A DNA stretch of 64,000 bases, taken from the NCBI RefSeq assembly GCF_004331675.1, contig NZ_SJSN01000009.1:124001-188000 (forward strand), read 5' to 3'. How positions within the stretch are numbered: the stretch's first letter is position 1; every line of letters starts with the position of its first letter. Shown here piece by piece: positions 38,359 through 48,095 of the stretch. A program made the translations under genes and the position numbers. This DNA comes from Pedobacter frigidisoli (GTDB taxonomy: Bacteria > Bacteroidota > Bacteroidia > Sphingobacteriales > Sphingobacteriaceae). The notes below the pieces were generated by a model that saw nothing but the letters and a program-made list of their open reading frames with translations, did no database searches and was not told where the DNA came from.

Positions 38359-39861
38359 TTATTTATTGTAGTTAGGATTTTGTTTTAATGATGGATTATT
38401 TTGAATCGCGATAGACGGAATTGGCCATAAATAATCTTTGTTGGCATCGAATAAGCGGCTATCTATTCTCGCTCCAGCGCTATTGGCGATGTTGCCATTC
38501 AATAACTGATCGGCAATTTTCCACCTCCGAATATCGTAATAATAAAGCCCTTCGCCTGCCAATTCCACTCTTCTTTCGTGCCTAATTTCTGCTCTTAGTT
38601 CTGCTTGGTTTAATGTTGATGGAATATTTGGCATTTTTGCTCTTGCTCTAATCAGGTTTAAGGCATCGAGAATGGTTTGGTCTGGACCAGTATCTTCGTT
38701 TTTAGCTTCGGCATAGGTTAATAAAACATCTGCGTAGCGAATTAAAATTAAATTTAATTCTGATGTTCCACTTGTCGGCGCTGCGACTGGTTTTTCATAA
38801 TCCTTAAAAATAGTATATTTTTTTAATCCATAACCCGTACTTGGATATTGAATTGCAGTTACCGTTGCGCCCTTAAACTGCGTTCCTGGCAAAATGATAG
38901 TGGCCTGCAATCTGCTATCCCTATTTTCAAAAGGTTTTGCAGCATTATAAATCGATGAGCTAGTGATGGGCTTTCCATCTGTTGCATAATAAGTATTTAC
39001 CAAATCTGGTAATGGGGCCGATCCAAGTTGCTGATCCAAACTTATATCCAACGAATGGGTAAATTCTGGATATTTGTATTGCACATCGAAAATTACTTCA
39101 CTATTTCCCTCATTCTCAAGATAGAACAAACCACGGTAATCTGCAAACAAGCTATAGGTTTTTAAGTCCATTACTGCTTTTGCAGCTTCAGCAGCCTCTT
39201 TCCATCTTTTTGCATATAATAAAGCCCTGGCCTTGAGTGCTAAGGCTGCCCCTCTTGTTGCCCTACCTTTATCTGCACCAGAATAGCTTAATGGTAAAAC
39301 CGTTCCTGATGATGCCTCTGTCAAATCCTTTAAAATTTGGGTCAATAATTCATCAGCAGAATTTCGAGGCAAATTAGCCTGTGTATCAAAATTTGTAGCA
39401 TTGGTAATTAATGGTGCTCCTCCAAACAAATTCCACAATGGAAAATAGTAAAGTGCCCTTAAATACTTTGCCTCTGCCTTATATCTATCTTTCAAGGCAG
39501 CATCCATACTTACCTTATCAATATTGGCCAAAACATTATTCGCCCTACCAATGCCTTTATAACTTCCATTCCAAGTTTCATTAAAATAACCTGTAGCAGC
39601 ATTGTGCAATCCCCTAGATATGATATTGTAATCGTTATTGTATTGGTAAGTGTTTGGAGTTAAGGCATCGAGATAAATTGAATTTGCAATGTAAACATTG
39701 TAATAAATTGCCGCATAAGCACCATTTAGCGCTGCTTCGGCCTGTACTTTGGTATTCCAATAGGTGTCTTGCGTAAAACGATCTGTTGGGGTTACCTCCA
39801 AATAATCTTTACAGCCAAACAAGAGGAATGAAATCATTAATAGTAAAATATATTTTTTCAT
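38359..39861 (-). CDS. susD: SusD/RagB family lipoprotein (second locus)
   Basis: The 500-residue protein has a lipobox (LLFGC, about residue 17). SusD features include AEAKYLRALYYFPLWNLFGG near residue 130 and the C-terminal RHERRVELAGEGLYYYDIRR. It binds glycan on the cell surface together with the SusC encoded 10 bases upstream. The ligand is unknown. The only enzyme nearby on the same strand is a sulfatase, so a sulfated substrate is possible. Confidence 0.92.
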   Translation of the reverse strand: MKKYILLLMISFLLFGCKDYLEVTPTDRFTQDTYWNTKVQAEAALNGAYAAIYYNVYIANSIYLDALTPNTYQYNNDYNIISRGLHNAATGYFNETWNGSYKGIGRANNVLANIDKVSMDAALKDRYKAEAKYLRALYYFPLWNLFGGAPLITNATNFDTQANLPRNSADELLTQILKDLTEASSGTVLPLSYSGADKGRATRGAALALKARALLYAKRWKEAAEAAKAVMDLKTYSLFADYRGLFYLENEGNSEVIFDVQYKYPEFTHSLDISLDQQLGSAPLPDLVNTYYATDGKPITSSSIYNAAKPFENRDSRLQATIILPGTQFKGATVTAIQYPSTGYGLKKYTIFKDYEKPVAAPTSGTSELNLILIRYADVLLTYAEAKNEDTGPDQTILDALNLIRARAKMPNIPSTLNQAELRAEIRHERRVELAGEGLYYYDIRRWKIADQLLNGNIANSAGARIDSRLFDANKDYLWPIPSIAIQNNPSLKQNPNYNK

Positions 39862-39871
39862 GGCGTATTAT

Positions 39872-42800
39872 TTAAAATGATACATTAATTCCTGCACTGA
39901 TTGTTTTTGCGTTTGGATATTCAATCAAATCTGCACGGGTTAAATTCCTTTCGGGATCGCTAAACTTAAAATTCGAAAACGTTAAGTAATTTTGAGCATT
40001 GACGAATACCTTTAAAACATCAATCCCTGCCTTACTTACCCATTTCGTTGGAAAGGAATAGCTCACCTGAACATTCTTCAACCTTAGATAAGAGGCATCC
40101 CTCACCCAAAAACTAGAGGTTTGGAAATTTTGGGGATATCCATTAGATGTTGTTAATCTTGGTAATGACGCACCTGTATTCGTTGGTGTCCAAGAATCTG
40201 TTAACCAATCGTTAGTAACGCCGGCGCCATTTTTGAAAGGCTGCGCCAGGTTGCCGGTTAAGTAAGTATCAACATCTTGCAATCCTTGAAAAATGAAGCT
40301 AAAATCCCATCTCTTATAACCAAATCCACCAGAAAAGCCATAAACATATTTAGGAATGCTGTTTCCTATCACCACTCGGTCATTGTTATCCACTACACCA
40401 TTTCCATCAATATCCTTATATTTCAAATCTCCAGGAACGGTTCCAGCATTTTGAAAAGCATGTGCCTTAACTTCATCTGCGGTTTGAAAAATACCCTCTG
40501 CTTGTAGCCCAAAGAAACTATCTATCGCCGACCCCTCTTGAATAATAGTACCCGAGCCAAAGTATTTCTGTCCATTTAAATTCGTCACCTTATTTTTAAC
40601 GTAGGTAATATTTGCATCGATATTATACCTAAAATCGTTAAAAGCATCCTTAAAACCTATTGTTACCTCAAAACCACGATTGTTAACGGCACCAATGTTT
40701 TTTACTGGTCCGGTTAAATTTCCAACCTGCGCCGGAACACTAATTTGCCTTAAAATTTTAGAGGTTTGCTTATTAAATAGATCAATCTCAAATGTTAGTT
40801 TATTTTTGAAGAATCCACCCTCAAAACCGATGTCGCTCATGGTTGTAGTTTCCCAAGTAATATTTGGATCGCTGAGCTGTGTAATGGCTGCACCACTTAC
40901 AATTGTTCCATTGAAATTGTAATTTTGTCCGAGTGCAATCGCATCAACATAACTAAACAGCGCAACATTTTGGTTTCCAAGTTTTCCGTAGGAGGCACGA
41001 AGTTTCAAATTGCTGAATACGTTCAAATTCTTCACGAATTCCTCTTCACTAATTCTCCATCCTGCTGAAAATGAGGGAAAAAATCCCCATCTTTTATCTG
41101 CAGCAAACCTAGATGAGCCATCGTACCTAAAATTAGCTTCGAACAAATACTTTTCATTGTAGTTATAATTAAACCTGCCAAAATACGATTGTAGTCGAGA
41201 TGCGCCACCGGTTCCCGTAACCTGTGGCGAGGTACTGCCAGCATTTAGCTCCGTTAAATCGTTGCCCAAATAACCCTCATTGTATGCCGAAAAATTTCCA
41301 TCATCAAAACGTTCCAAACTAAAACCAGCTAGAGCGCCAAAATGGTGTTTCTCTAAACTACCCTCCCAGGTTAAGGTATGGAAATTGGTAATGTTGATGT
41401 TGTTTTGGCTTACCTGTCTGATGCCTCGAGCCGGCGTATTTCCAATTGGTGTAATCACGCCAGTTTTAGTATTCGTTAAGTTTATCGATGGATAAGAATA
41501 TTTATTTATCCCGAAAAGTAAATTAGCGCCGAGCGTAGTTTTATATTTAATATTGAATGGCAATTGGTACTCTAGAAATACATTTGCCAAGGTTCTGTAT
41601 TGATTATTTTTATTAAAACCCTCGTTGGCAAGCGCAACTGTATTTCTAAAAAAGTTATGCCCAGGAACACGAATCCATTGATCGGCATAAGTTCCGTTTT
41701 GAGCATAATCTGTTTGAAAAGGCAAGCCACGATAAATTAAGCCCATTAAACCACCTTCACCATTACCATCATCGGCACTGTAAGCACTTTCTCTGCTGTT
41801 CCAAAAATTAGCCGATAAACTGGCGCCAACACGAAGATTTTTGGTAATATCAGAATTGATATTGGAGTTTAATGAGTACCGTTTCCCCGATGAGCCAATT
41901 AAAATCCCATCTTGATTTAAGTAGCCTAAAGAAATTGAAAATGAAGTTTTTTCCGTTCCGCCAGAAAACCGAAGGCTGTGCTCCTGAATAGTTGCACTGC
42001 GAAACATCACATCGAACCAATTCGTATTTGGATAAATAAATGGGTCGGTACCATTTCTAAATTCATTTATTAAAGCTTCACTACTTTCAGCCGGTTTTCC
42101 CTCATTTGCCAATGCTCTATTTTTACCAACCATGTAATCTACCGTATTGGTAACAACATCTGGAAATTGAGTTGCCTTTTGAGAACCTACGTAATAGCTG
42201 TAATCGACGGAAAAAGTTCCCTTTTTACCCGTTTTCGTTTTTACTAAAATTACACCGTTTGCAGCTCTATTTCCATAAATAGCAGCCGATGCAGCATCTT
42301 TTAAAACGGTAATACTTTCAATATCGTTTGGATTTACATCACCCAAAGGAAATTCAATTCCATCAACCAGAACCAGTGGGTTGTTATTATTTAAGGTTCC
42401 TGCCCCACGAATTCTAATGGTTGCAGCATCTGCTCCAGGCCTACCCTTGGTTTGGTTGGTAAAAACGCCTGGTACATTTTGTAATGCTTGAGTGGAATTT
42501 GTAATCGGCCGATTAGCCAAGGCTTTCGCATCTACGGTAGATACCGATCCGGTTAGGTTAACTTTTTTTTGTGTACCATAACCAACAACCACAACATCAT
42601 CTAGTGGATTGTAATCCTCTACCAGCTCTACGGTAATTTGATTTTGATTAACCACAATTGACGTTTGCTTGTAACCTACAAAGTTTACTAAAAGCGTAAA
42701 GGGATACTTCTGTCCGGTAATTAAACGAAACTTACCATCTCGATCGGTAGACGAGCCATTGGTTGTTCCTTGAATTTTAACGGATGCACCAATTAAGGTT

Positions 42801-43012
42801 TCCTTTGTTTTTGCATCGATAACTGTTCCCGATAATGTTGCATTAATGGTTGGCTCTGTTGGATTTTGAGCGGATGAAAAATTGGGGAAAAGAAAAAATA
42901 AGGTGAATAATAAAGCTGGACTGATTAGCCAGAAACCCAAGCTCAGCTTGGATGTAATACTTCGTAAAGCCAAAGCCCCAGATATGGGATTGACTTTCTC
43001 AAAATTTTGCAT
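39872..43012 (-). CDS. susC: SusC/RagA family TonB-dependent transporter (second locus)
   Basis: Starting at the ATG at 43012 the protein has 1046 residues; an upstream in-frame ATG at 43060 adds 16 unlikely residues. The N-terminal segment is long and basic before the hydrophobic signal (ends FSSAQ). It is followed by a carboxypeptidase-regulatory-like domain, a plug with TVLKDAASAAIYGNRAANGV and a large beta-barrel ending AGINVSF. It should import an oligosaccharide with the downstream SusD. An 8-bp inverted repeat (43042-43049 with 43068-43075) lies in the 5' leader. Confidence 0.94.
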   Translation of the reverse strand: MQNFEKVNPISGALALRSITSKLSLGFWLISPALLFTLFFLFPNFSSAQNPTEPTINATLSGTVIDAKTKETLIGASVKIQGTTNGSSTDRDGKFRLITGQKYPFTLLVNFVGYKQTSIVVNQNQITVELVEDYNPLDDVVVVGYGTQKKVNLTGSVSTVDAKALANRPITNSTQALQNVPGVFTNQTKGRPGADAATIRIRGAGTLNNNNPLVLVDGIEFPLGDVNPNDIESITVLKDAASAAIYGNRAANGVILVKTKTGKKGTFSVDYSYYVGSQKATQFPDVVTNTVDYMVGKNRALANEGKPAESSEALINEFRNGTDPFIYPNTNWFDVMFRSATIQEHSLRFSGGTEKTSFSISLGYLNQDGILIGSSGKRYSLNSNINSDITKNLRVGASLSANFWNSRESAYSADDGNGEGGLMGLIYRGLPFQTDYAQNGTYADQWIRVPGHNFFRNTVALANEGFNKNNQYRTLANVFLEYQLPFNIKYKTTLGANLLFGINKYSYPSINLTNTKTGVITPIGNTPARGIRQVSQNNINITNFHTLTWEGSLEKHHFGALAGFSLERFDDGNFSAYNEGYLGNDLTELNAGSTSPQVTGTGGASRLQSYFGRFNYNYNEKYLFEANFRYDGSSRFAADKRWGFFPSFSAGWRISEEEFVKNLNVFSNLKLRASYGKLGNQNVALFSYVDAIALGQNYNFNGTIVSGAAITQLSDPNITWETTTMSDIGFEGGFFKNKLTFEIDLFNKQTSKILRQISVPAQVGNLTGPVKNIGAVNNRGFEVTIGFKDAFNDFRYNIDANITYVKNKVTNLNGQKYFGSGTIIQEGSAIDSFFGLQAEGIFQTADEVKAHAFQNAGTVPGDLKYKDIDGNGVVDNNDRVVIGNSIPKYVYGFSGGFGYKRWDFSFIFQGLQDVDTYLTGNLAQPFKNGAGVTNDWLTDSWTPTNTGASLPRLTTSNGYPQNFQTSSFWVRDASYLRLKNVQVSYSFPTKWVSKAGIDVLKVFVNAQNYLTFSNFKFSDPERNLTRADLIEYPNAKTISAGINVSF

Positions 43013-43563
43013 AACTTTGAAATAGGTGATTTGAATTGATTGAAACAGGTGCAACGCCAATTGAATTCCTGTTTCGTTAACTAGCCGAGGGAAAATGCAT
43101 TTTTGTATTTTCCTTTTTTATTGCTTTTTCCGATACGGATACTAGCAATATATTATATGTTAACTACAACAATAACAGCTTCTTAAACTTAGGAATGGCA
43201 AACTTTTAGCCGATTTTGATTTAGTAAATTCTAGTGTCATAATGATTATATTTTTGCCAAATATAATTTATTTTGAATAGACTACAAATTTACTAGACTT
43301 TTTATTTTTTTACGCTAAGCGATGTTGTAGTTTAAACTTATGCAACTTCCTAACACCTGTTGGAATATCGCATTTAACTTAAACATAGATTTTATAAATT
43401 AGCGATATGAAATTGGTGCGGCTGAATAATAGCTTACAGTAAGCAAAGCCTTACGCGTTCGGAGTATTGCGATTTAATGTTGTGAGATTAGGAAACCTGT
43501 TTTCTAGAAGAGACAAAGTCAGCGAAGAACATATCTTTAACAGGCGCACCAATTTTTATTTCA
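43013..43563. other. Intergenic region upstream of the second susC
   Basis: The 551-base gap holds the susC leader and promoter and the 3' flank of the AraC gene. GAAACAGG and CCTGTTTC form an inverted repeat at 43042-43075. GCTTACAGTAAGC near 43430 is a small palindrome. A minus-strand frame near 43480-43560 ends FFADFVSSRKQVS; it might be a gene relic but is too short to judge. Confidence 0.4.
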
Positions 43564-44337
43564 CTAGCCTAAATGGCTAAACTGGTTAACTGAAATTCCC
43601 TTATATCTTCTAAACGTAGTAATGAAGCTTGATGTTTGTTCGAAGCCTAAGATTTGTGCAATTTCATCAACAGAATTGTCGCTATGCAGCAATAACTCTT
43701 CAGCTTCCCTCATAATTCTATCTTTAATAAGTGAAGAAAGACTTTTACCCAATACCTTTCCTAGAAATGAATTTAACCTTCCGGTGCTAATTCCCATCCC
43801 TTCGGCATAAAACTGAATTGCTCTTTCGCGTTTGTAAAACTGCTCAAGGATGGCTCTAAAACGCAGAACTTGCTGTAACTCATCTAAGGTCCAGGCGGCA
43901 AGATAACCATCTAAGCCTGATGTAAAACCTAAGAAAAGTGAAATGTACTGTGCTAAAAAGGGTAAATCTTTTTGGGCTTCTATATCTTTTTTTAACTGAT
44001 TTATTAAGTTGTAAGTTTGAGCTGATTCGTTTTCTAAATCTCTAAAAGATAAATTTAGGAACAGGTTTTTAGCCAACGGATCTAAATGTTGCAATAAAAA
44101 CTCTGCATATAGGCTATTGCTAAAGCTCAACCAGTATCCAGATTTTATTTCGCCCTCAAGTCTTACAAGTCCTTCTTCGGGGATAAAAAAGATTCTGTGG
44201 TTTAAAAGCCTGTGGTCGCCAGCGTTCATACAGAGTAAGCCACTTGCCTCTTTAACAATTAATACCCGCATTGGATATGCAGCTTGTAAGGCCCGCTCTT
44301 TTTTAAAAACACCAGAGATTGGTTCAAGCTGTATCAT
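43564..44337 (-). CDS. AraC family transcriptional regulator
   Basis: The 257-residue protein has a cupin-like N-terminal part and a C-terminal AraC DNA-binding domain. Its two helix-turn-helix units read AEGMGISTGRLNSFLGKVLG and VDEIAQILGFEQTSSFITTF. It lies upstream of the second susC/susD pair on the same strand and may control it. The 551-base gap makes co-transcription unlikely. The effector is unknown. Confidence 0.88.
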   Translation of the reverse strand: MIQLEPISGVFKKERALQAAYPMRVLIVKEASGLLCMNAGDHRLLNHRIFFIPEEGLVRLEGEIKSGYWLSFSNSLYAEFLLQHLDPLAKNLFLNLSFRDLENESAQTYNLINQLKKDIEAQKDLPFLAQYISLFLGFTSGLDGYLAAWTLDELQQVLRFRAILEQFYKRERAIQFYAEGMGISTGRLNSFLGKVLGKSLSSLIKDRIMREAEELLLHSDNSVDEIAQILGFEQTSSFITTFRRYKGISVNQFSHLG

Positions 44338-44430
44338 AAAAATTTAATTCTTAGCCTTATAATTTCCACATAAGACCAAACTAATTGAACTTGGTTACAA
44401 ACTAATTTTATAATCGTAAATCGATTGCAT

Positions 44431-44466
44431 AAAAAAACCTCCAAAACTAATAATAATTTGGAGGTT
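44431..44466 (-). terminator. Terminator of the cold-shock gene pair
   Basis: On the minus strand AACCTCCAAA (44466-44457) pairs with TTTGGAGGTT (44445-44436) and is followed by seven T (44437-44431). This is a canonical intrinsic terminator 33 bases past the last cold-shock gene. Confidence 0.85.
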
Positions 44467-44498
44467 ACAATTTATAAAAAATAATTTGGATGTGTAGT

Positions 44499-44696
44499 TT
44501 AGCTGCTTAACACAATTACCTTAATCGCTTCTAAGCCTGTTTGTGTAAACGCTAAATCGAACTGAACAATGTTGTTCGATTTTATTTTATCAATAATACC
44601 GTGGGCAAAAACATTTACTTCCTTACCCCCATTTGATGGTGTGATATATCCAAATCCTTGGTCGTTGTCGTAAAACTTAACAGTACCTAACCTCAT
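44499..44696 (-). CDS. Cold-shock domain protein
   Basis: The 65-residue protein is a single OB-fold cold-shock domain. RNP1-like DQGFGYITPS appears where the family has KGFGFI, so the first aromatic core is kept, and VNVFAHG replaces the usual VFVHxS RNP2 motif. Such proteins bind single-stranded RNA or DNA as chaperones. It is 1 base downstream of a second cold-shock gene, so they are transcribed together and end at the terminator at 44431. Confidence 0.85.
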   Translation of the reverse strand: MRLGTVKFYDNDQGFGYITPSNGGKEVNVFAHGIIDKIKSNNIVQFDLAFTQTGLEAIKVIVLSS

Positions 44697-44697
44697 A

Positions 44698-44883
44698 TTA
44701 TACCAATTTTACATTTACTGCATTTGGTCCTTTTTTGCCTTGGGTAATTTCAAACTCCACATTATCATCTTGCTTTATCTTATCAACTAAACATGTAATA
44801 TGAACAAAGACTTCTTCTCCGTTTGCCGTTGTGATGAATCCAAATCCTTTAGACTCATTATAAAATTTTACTGTTCCCTGCAT
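44698..44883 (-). CDS. Cold-shock domain protein (CspA-like)
   Basis: The 61-residue OB-fold protein has RNP1 KGFGFITT and RNP2 VFVHIT, close to the family consensus. It probably binds single-stranded nucleic acids and melts RNA secondary structure. It is the first of a tandem pair. The long AT-rich leader upstream is typical of cold-shock transcripts, but no specific element could be identified. Confidence 0.9.
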   Translation of the reverse strand: MQGTVKFYNESKGFGFITTANGEEVFVHITCLVDKIKQDDNVEFEITQGKKGPNAVNVKLV

Positions 44884-45018
44884 TAAATTAAATTTTGATG
44901 TATAAACATACTTAAAACAAAAAAGTTTATCTAAAATAATAGATTAGTTAAACAAATTAATAGATTAAGGAATATTTTTTGATGATATGAGTAATTTAGG
45001 AGCTAAAAACAGCTTAAA

Positions 45019-45051
45019 TAAAAAAAAGTCGCAGGCCTTAAACCACGACTT
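45019..45051 (-). terminator. Terminator of the aldo/keto reductase gene
   Basis: On the minus strand AAGTCG (45051-45046) pairs with CGACTT (45031-45026) over a 14-base loop and is followed by a T-run, 20 bases past the stop codon. Confidence 0.7.
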
Positions 45052-45070
45052 CCCTAATTTTTAAATAACA

Positions 45071-46081
45071 CTAAGCGTTTACAAACTGCATTTGCGAATC
45101 ATCATATCGGCTACCTGCTGTTACACCAACAGGAATAATAGATTCTAATTTTAATTGCTCTTCAGCAGATAAAATAATATTCGATGCAGCAGCATTTTCC
45201 TCAATATATTTAATTCTTTTAGTGCCTGGTATGGCTACAATTCCTTTAGAAATTACCCAAGCTAGTGCCAATTGAGATGGCGTTACTCCTTTACTTACAG
45301 CAATTTCCTGAATTTGTTTCAGCAACTCTAAATTTTTGTAAAAATTATCACCTTGAAAACGTGGAATGGTTCTACGGAAATCATCAGCAGCAAAATCATC
45401 CGGACTTTTAATATCGCCAGAAATAAAACCTCTACCCAGTGGCGAATAAGCAACGAAACCTATCCCTAACTCATTTAGTGTTTCTAGCACCCCATTGGTT
45501 TCAGCTTCACGCTCAAACAATGAATACTCACTTTGAACTGCAGTAATGGGATGGATTTTATTTGCTCTTTTAATGGTTTCTGCTGAAACTTCAGATAGGC
45601 CGATGTAACGAACTTTCCCCGCTTTAACCAATTCTGCCATTGCTCCAACTGTTTCCTCAATTGGCGTATTCGGATCAACACGATGTAAGTAATAAAGATC
45701 AATATAATCTGTTCCCAAATTCTTTAACGATCGATCTATTGCCTTATTAACGTATTCCGGCCTTCCATTAAAACCCCAAGTTAATTGTTCTTGATCATCA
45801 ATCTCATAACCAAATTTTGTAGCAATGGTATATTGATCTCGATTGCCCTTAATTGCCTTTGCAACCAAACGTTCGTTAAGTAGGGGGCCATATAAATCTG
45901 CCGTATCTAGAAAATCAATACCAATCTCTAAAGCCCTGTGAATGGTTGAGATAGATTCTGCTTCATTTGCTTTTCCATAAATATCTCCTCCAGCAATGGT
46001 TGTCATGCCCATACAGCCAAGCCCCTGTTGAGGAACTTCTAAACCTTGACTTCCCAAGGCTACTTTTTTTATTGTGCTCAT
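45071..46081 (-). CDS. Aldo/keto reductase
   Basis: The 336-residue protein has the AKR barrel with LGCMGMT near residue 22. The catalytic Asp and Tyr are in DTADLYGP, the Lys in TKFGYE, and the His in [10 protein letters not shown]. The NADPH-binding end includes [14 protein letters not shown]. These enzymes reduce aldehydes and ketones; the physiological substrate is not predictable. An AraC gene lies 97 bases upstream on the same strand and is a plausible regulator. Confidence 0.92.
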   Translation of the reverse strand: MSTIKKVALGSQGLEVPQQGLGCMGMTTIAGGDIYGKANEAESISTIHRALEIGIDFLDTADLYGPLLNERLVAKAIKGNRDQYTIATKFGYEIDDQEQLTWGFNGRPEYVNKAIDRSLKNLGTDYIDLYYLHRVDPNTPIEETVGAMAELVKAGKVRYIGLSEVSAETIKRANKIHPITAVQSEYSLFEREAETNGVLETLNELGIGFVAYSPLGRGFISGDIKSPDDFAADDFRRTIPRFQGDNFYKNLELLKQIQEIAVSKGVTPSQLALAWVISKGIVAIPGTKRIKYIEENAAASNIILSAEEQLKLESIIPVGVTAGSRYDDSQMQFVNA

Positions 46082-46178
46082 ATAAATTCTTTAAATTTTA
46101 ATATGAACAAAGTTACTTATAGAGATGCTTTAGAAATTAAACAAATCAAAGTGTTTCTTACACAATTCAAATGATTAG

Positions 46179-47102
46179 TTAAACAGTAGAAATTCCAGTT
46201 CTAATTTTCATTGGTGTAAAACCGGTATGTTTTTTAAAGAAGTTATTAAAATAAGAGGCGTATTCGAAACCTAAGCTAAAAGCAATTTCGGCAACACTCC
46301 AATCGGTATGAATAAGTAAGGATTTTGTCTCGGCAACAATTGCTTCATTAATAATCGTTGTTGTCGATTTTCCGGTAACTCCTTGAACTGCTGCATTAAG
46401 GTGATTTACATGTACCGCCAATTTCTCAGCATAATCACTAGCCTTTTTTAATTTAAGCGGATGCTGAGGAGAATCAACAGGAAACTGCTTTTCGAGTAGG
46501 GTTAAAAAAAGATTAGTAATTCGCGATGCAGCATTGGGTGGATTGAAGTAAGCTACAGCAGGCTGCATTTTTACGGCCTCGTGGATAAGTACATTAACAT
46601 AATTTCGAATTAAATCATATTTGTAAATGTAGTCACCATCCATTTCAGTCTGCATTCTAATAAAAATACCTTTTAGATATTCCAGCTGATGGTCTTCTAA
46701 TAAATATACAGGATTTCCATCTGCCTTAAACAAGGTAGATTCTTGCAGGCTTTCCATACGGGCACCTTTGTGCAAAAAATCATCGCTAAACACACAGAAA
46801 TAACCATCGTAAACGGTATCTTCTGCAGCAACATCCCAAGAATACGGAATAAGTGGATTAGTAAAAACAAGTGCTGGTTTAGAAATTTCTATATCTCTAT
46901 TGGCATAAAGCAAAGTGCTACATCCTTTTGTTATTAGAGAAATTTTATAAAAATCTCTCCTATTAAAAGAGGTTAACTTACACTTATCATCATTCATACC
47001 TGCAACCCGAAATTGAGTTTGATCGATATGAATACCAGAAAATGAATTTGATAATTTATCAGTAACTTGATTTTGTTGCATTTTCAAAATTAAACATTTC
47101 AA
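46179..47102 (-). CDS. AraC family transcriptional regulator
   Basis: The 307-residue protein has a variable N-terminal sensing region and a C-terminal AraC domain with helix-turn-helix units AEKLAVHVNHLNAAVQGVTG and VAEIAFSLGFEYASYFNNFF, ending GFTPMKIR. An alternative ATG lies 7 codons in, at 47081. It is immediately upstream of the aldo/keto reductase gene on the same strand, and in many Bacteroidota such pairs are functionally linked. Confidence 0.9.
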   Translation of the reverse strand: MKCLILKMQQNQVTDKLSNSFSGIHIDQTQFRVAGMNDDKCKLTSFNRRDFYKISLITKGCSTLLYANRDIEISKPALVFTNPLIPYSWDVAAEDTVYDGYFCVFSDDFLHKGARMESLQESTLFKADGNPVYLLEDHQLEYLKGIFIRMQTEMDGDYIYKYDLIRNYVNVLIHEAVKMQPAVAYFNPPNAASRITNLFLTLLEKQFPVDSPQHPLKLKKASDYAEKLAVHVNHLNAAVQGVTGKSTTTIINEAIVAETKSLLIHTDWSVAEIAFSLGFEYASYFNNFFKKHTGFTPMKIRTGISTV

Positions 47103-47140
47103 AGAGAAAAACTCTATAGAAATGAGAATCAGAAATCAGC

Positions 47141-47233
47141 TTAACGTTTTTTACCACTAAAAATTATGAAGAAAACACTAAATCCACTGAAGATTGAAAT
47201 TACTCCTAATATAAAATTTACTTTATCGCCCAT
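47141..47233 (-). CDS. Possible 30-residue membrane peptide
   Basis: The frame encodes MGDKVNFILGVISIF, then SGFSVFFIIFSGKKR and TAA: one transmembrane helix with a positively charged tail. A second hydrophobic frame (FVAIHIVSVLSFIFYVYF) overlaps its start. Short hydrophobic peptides of this kind are often real, but nothing else supports expression. Confidence 0.3.
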   Translation of the reverse strand: MGDKVNFILGVISIFSGFSVFFIIFSGKKR

Positions 47234-47399
47234 TTTGTAAAGTACACATAAAAGATGAATGACAATACACTGACAATATGAATTGCAACAAATACAACCA
47301 ATAGTTGTGTCTTTTTATTGTTATTCGAAATTTAATGCGGAGATGAGCAATGATACTAATTAGATTGAGAGGTTAATAGATTTTGAGTCAGTAAATTTA

Positions 47400-47624
47400 T
47401 TAAACAAATTTTGTTGATCTGACCTTTATCTTTGCCATGCCTGTTATATTTTTCGCAACTACACCTTTCTTTGTAAAGGTTGTTTCGAACTCAACCGTAC
47501 TTCCAATATATAAACCTCTGGCTTTTAGATCTATAATATCAAAGTATATACTTTCTATCACTAAATCTTGCGAAATTAAACCAAAACCTCTTTGCTTATT
47601 GTAAGCTGTAATTACTCCAATCAT
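47400..47624 (-). CDS. Cold-shock-like OB-fold protein
   Basis: From the ATG at 47624 the product has 74 residues; a frame extension upstream to 47723 is hydrophobic and unlike the family. It begins MIGVITAYNKQRGFGLIS, an OB-fold with the RNP1-like KQRGFGLI, and continues with a TVEFETTFTKKGVVAKNI strand pair. The RNP2 aromatic and histidine residues are not conserved. It is a divergent relative of the two proteins encoded at 44.5-44.9 kb, probably a nucleic-acid chaperone. Confidence 0.65.
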   Translation of the reverse strand: MIGVITAYNKQRGFGLISQDLVIESIYFDIIDLKARGLYIGSTVEFETTFTKKGVVAKNITGMAKIKVRSTKFV

Positions 47625-47834
47625 AATGTTATCAGGATAAAAGACGATATAAAAATAGCTTAAAATAAATTGATAAAATTGTTCAAATAGACATTCATAT
47701 GTAAAAAATAGATTTACAATCAAATTTAGTTGATTTAGAATACCGAATCTTTATGATATTAACCATTGAGTTGAGCGAAATTAGTTAAAACCATCTGTAA
47801 ACTAAGGTGTTCGGTCTATATAATCTACCCTAAT

Positions 47835-48017
47835 ATGAAAAAGCTAACCAAAAAAAGTTCCATGCAAGATCTTGAGAATGTTAAAGAAGGCGATGAAATA
47901 AAAGATGATACAGGCAAACAAGGTGAGGTATCTAATATTGAGATTTTAGATTGCAAACAAGGAAAGCAATATTACTACAAGCTCAAGAATGACGGAACGA
48001 TCTTGGTAATTAAATAG
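47835..48017 (+). CDS. Small conserved-looking protein, unknown
   Basis: The 60-residue product is charged and begins MKKLTKKSSMQDLENVKEGD, then has a short beta-rich pattern (EVSNIEILDCKQGKQYYYKL). It is probably a small soluble protein. No family was recognised. It precedes the sugar dehydrogenase gene by 78 bases on the same strand but no link can be shown. Confidence 0.5.
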   Translation: MKKLTKKSSMQDLENVKEGDEIKDDTGKQGEVSNIEILDCKQGKQYYYKLKNDGTILVIK

Positions 48018-48095
48018 CCATACAAAAGCATACCAACTATATCCAATAATTTTTATATTTATTTAGTAAAACGATTTAACGATATCCCAGTGAAT

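Noticed and set aside
43480..43560. Minus-strand frame ending FFADFVSSRKQVS as a gene remnant
   Set aside because: Only about 22 codons, no family recognised and no start. Mentioned only in the intergenic entry.
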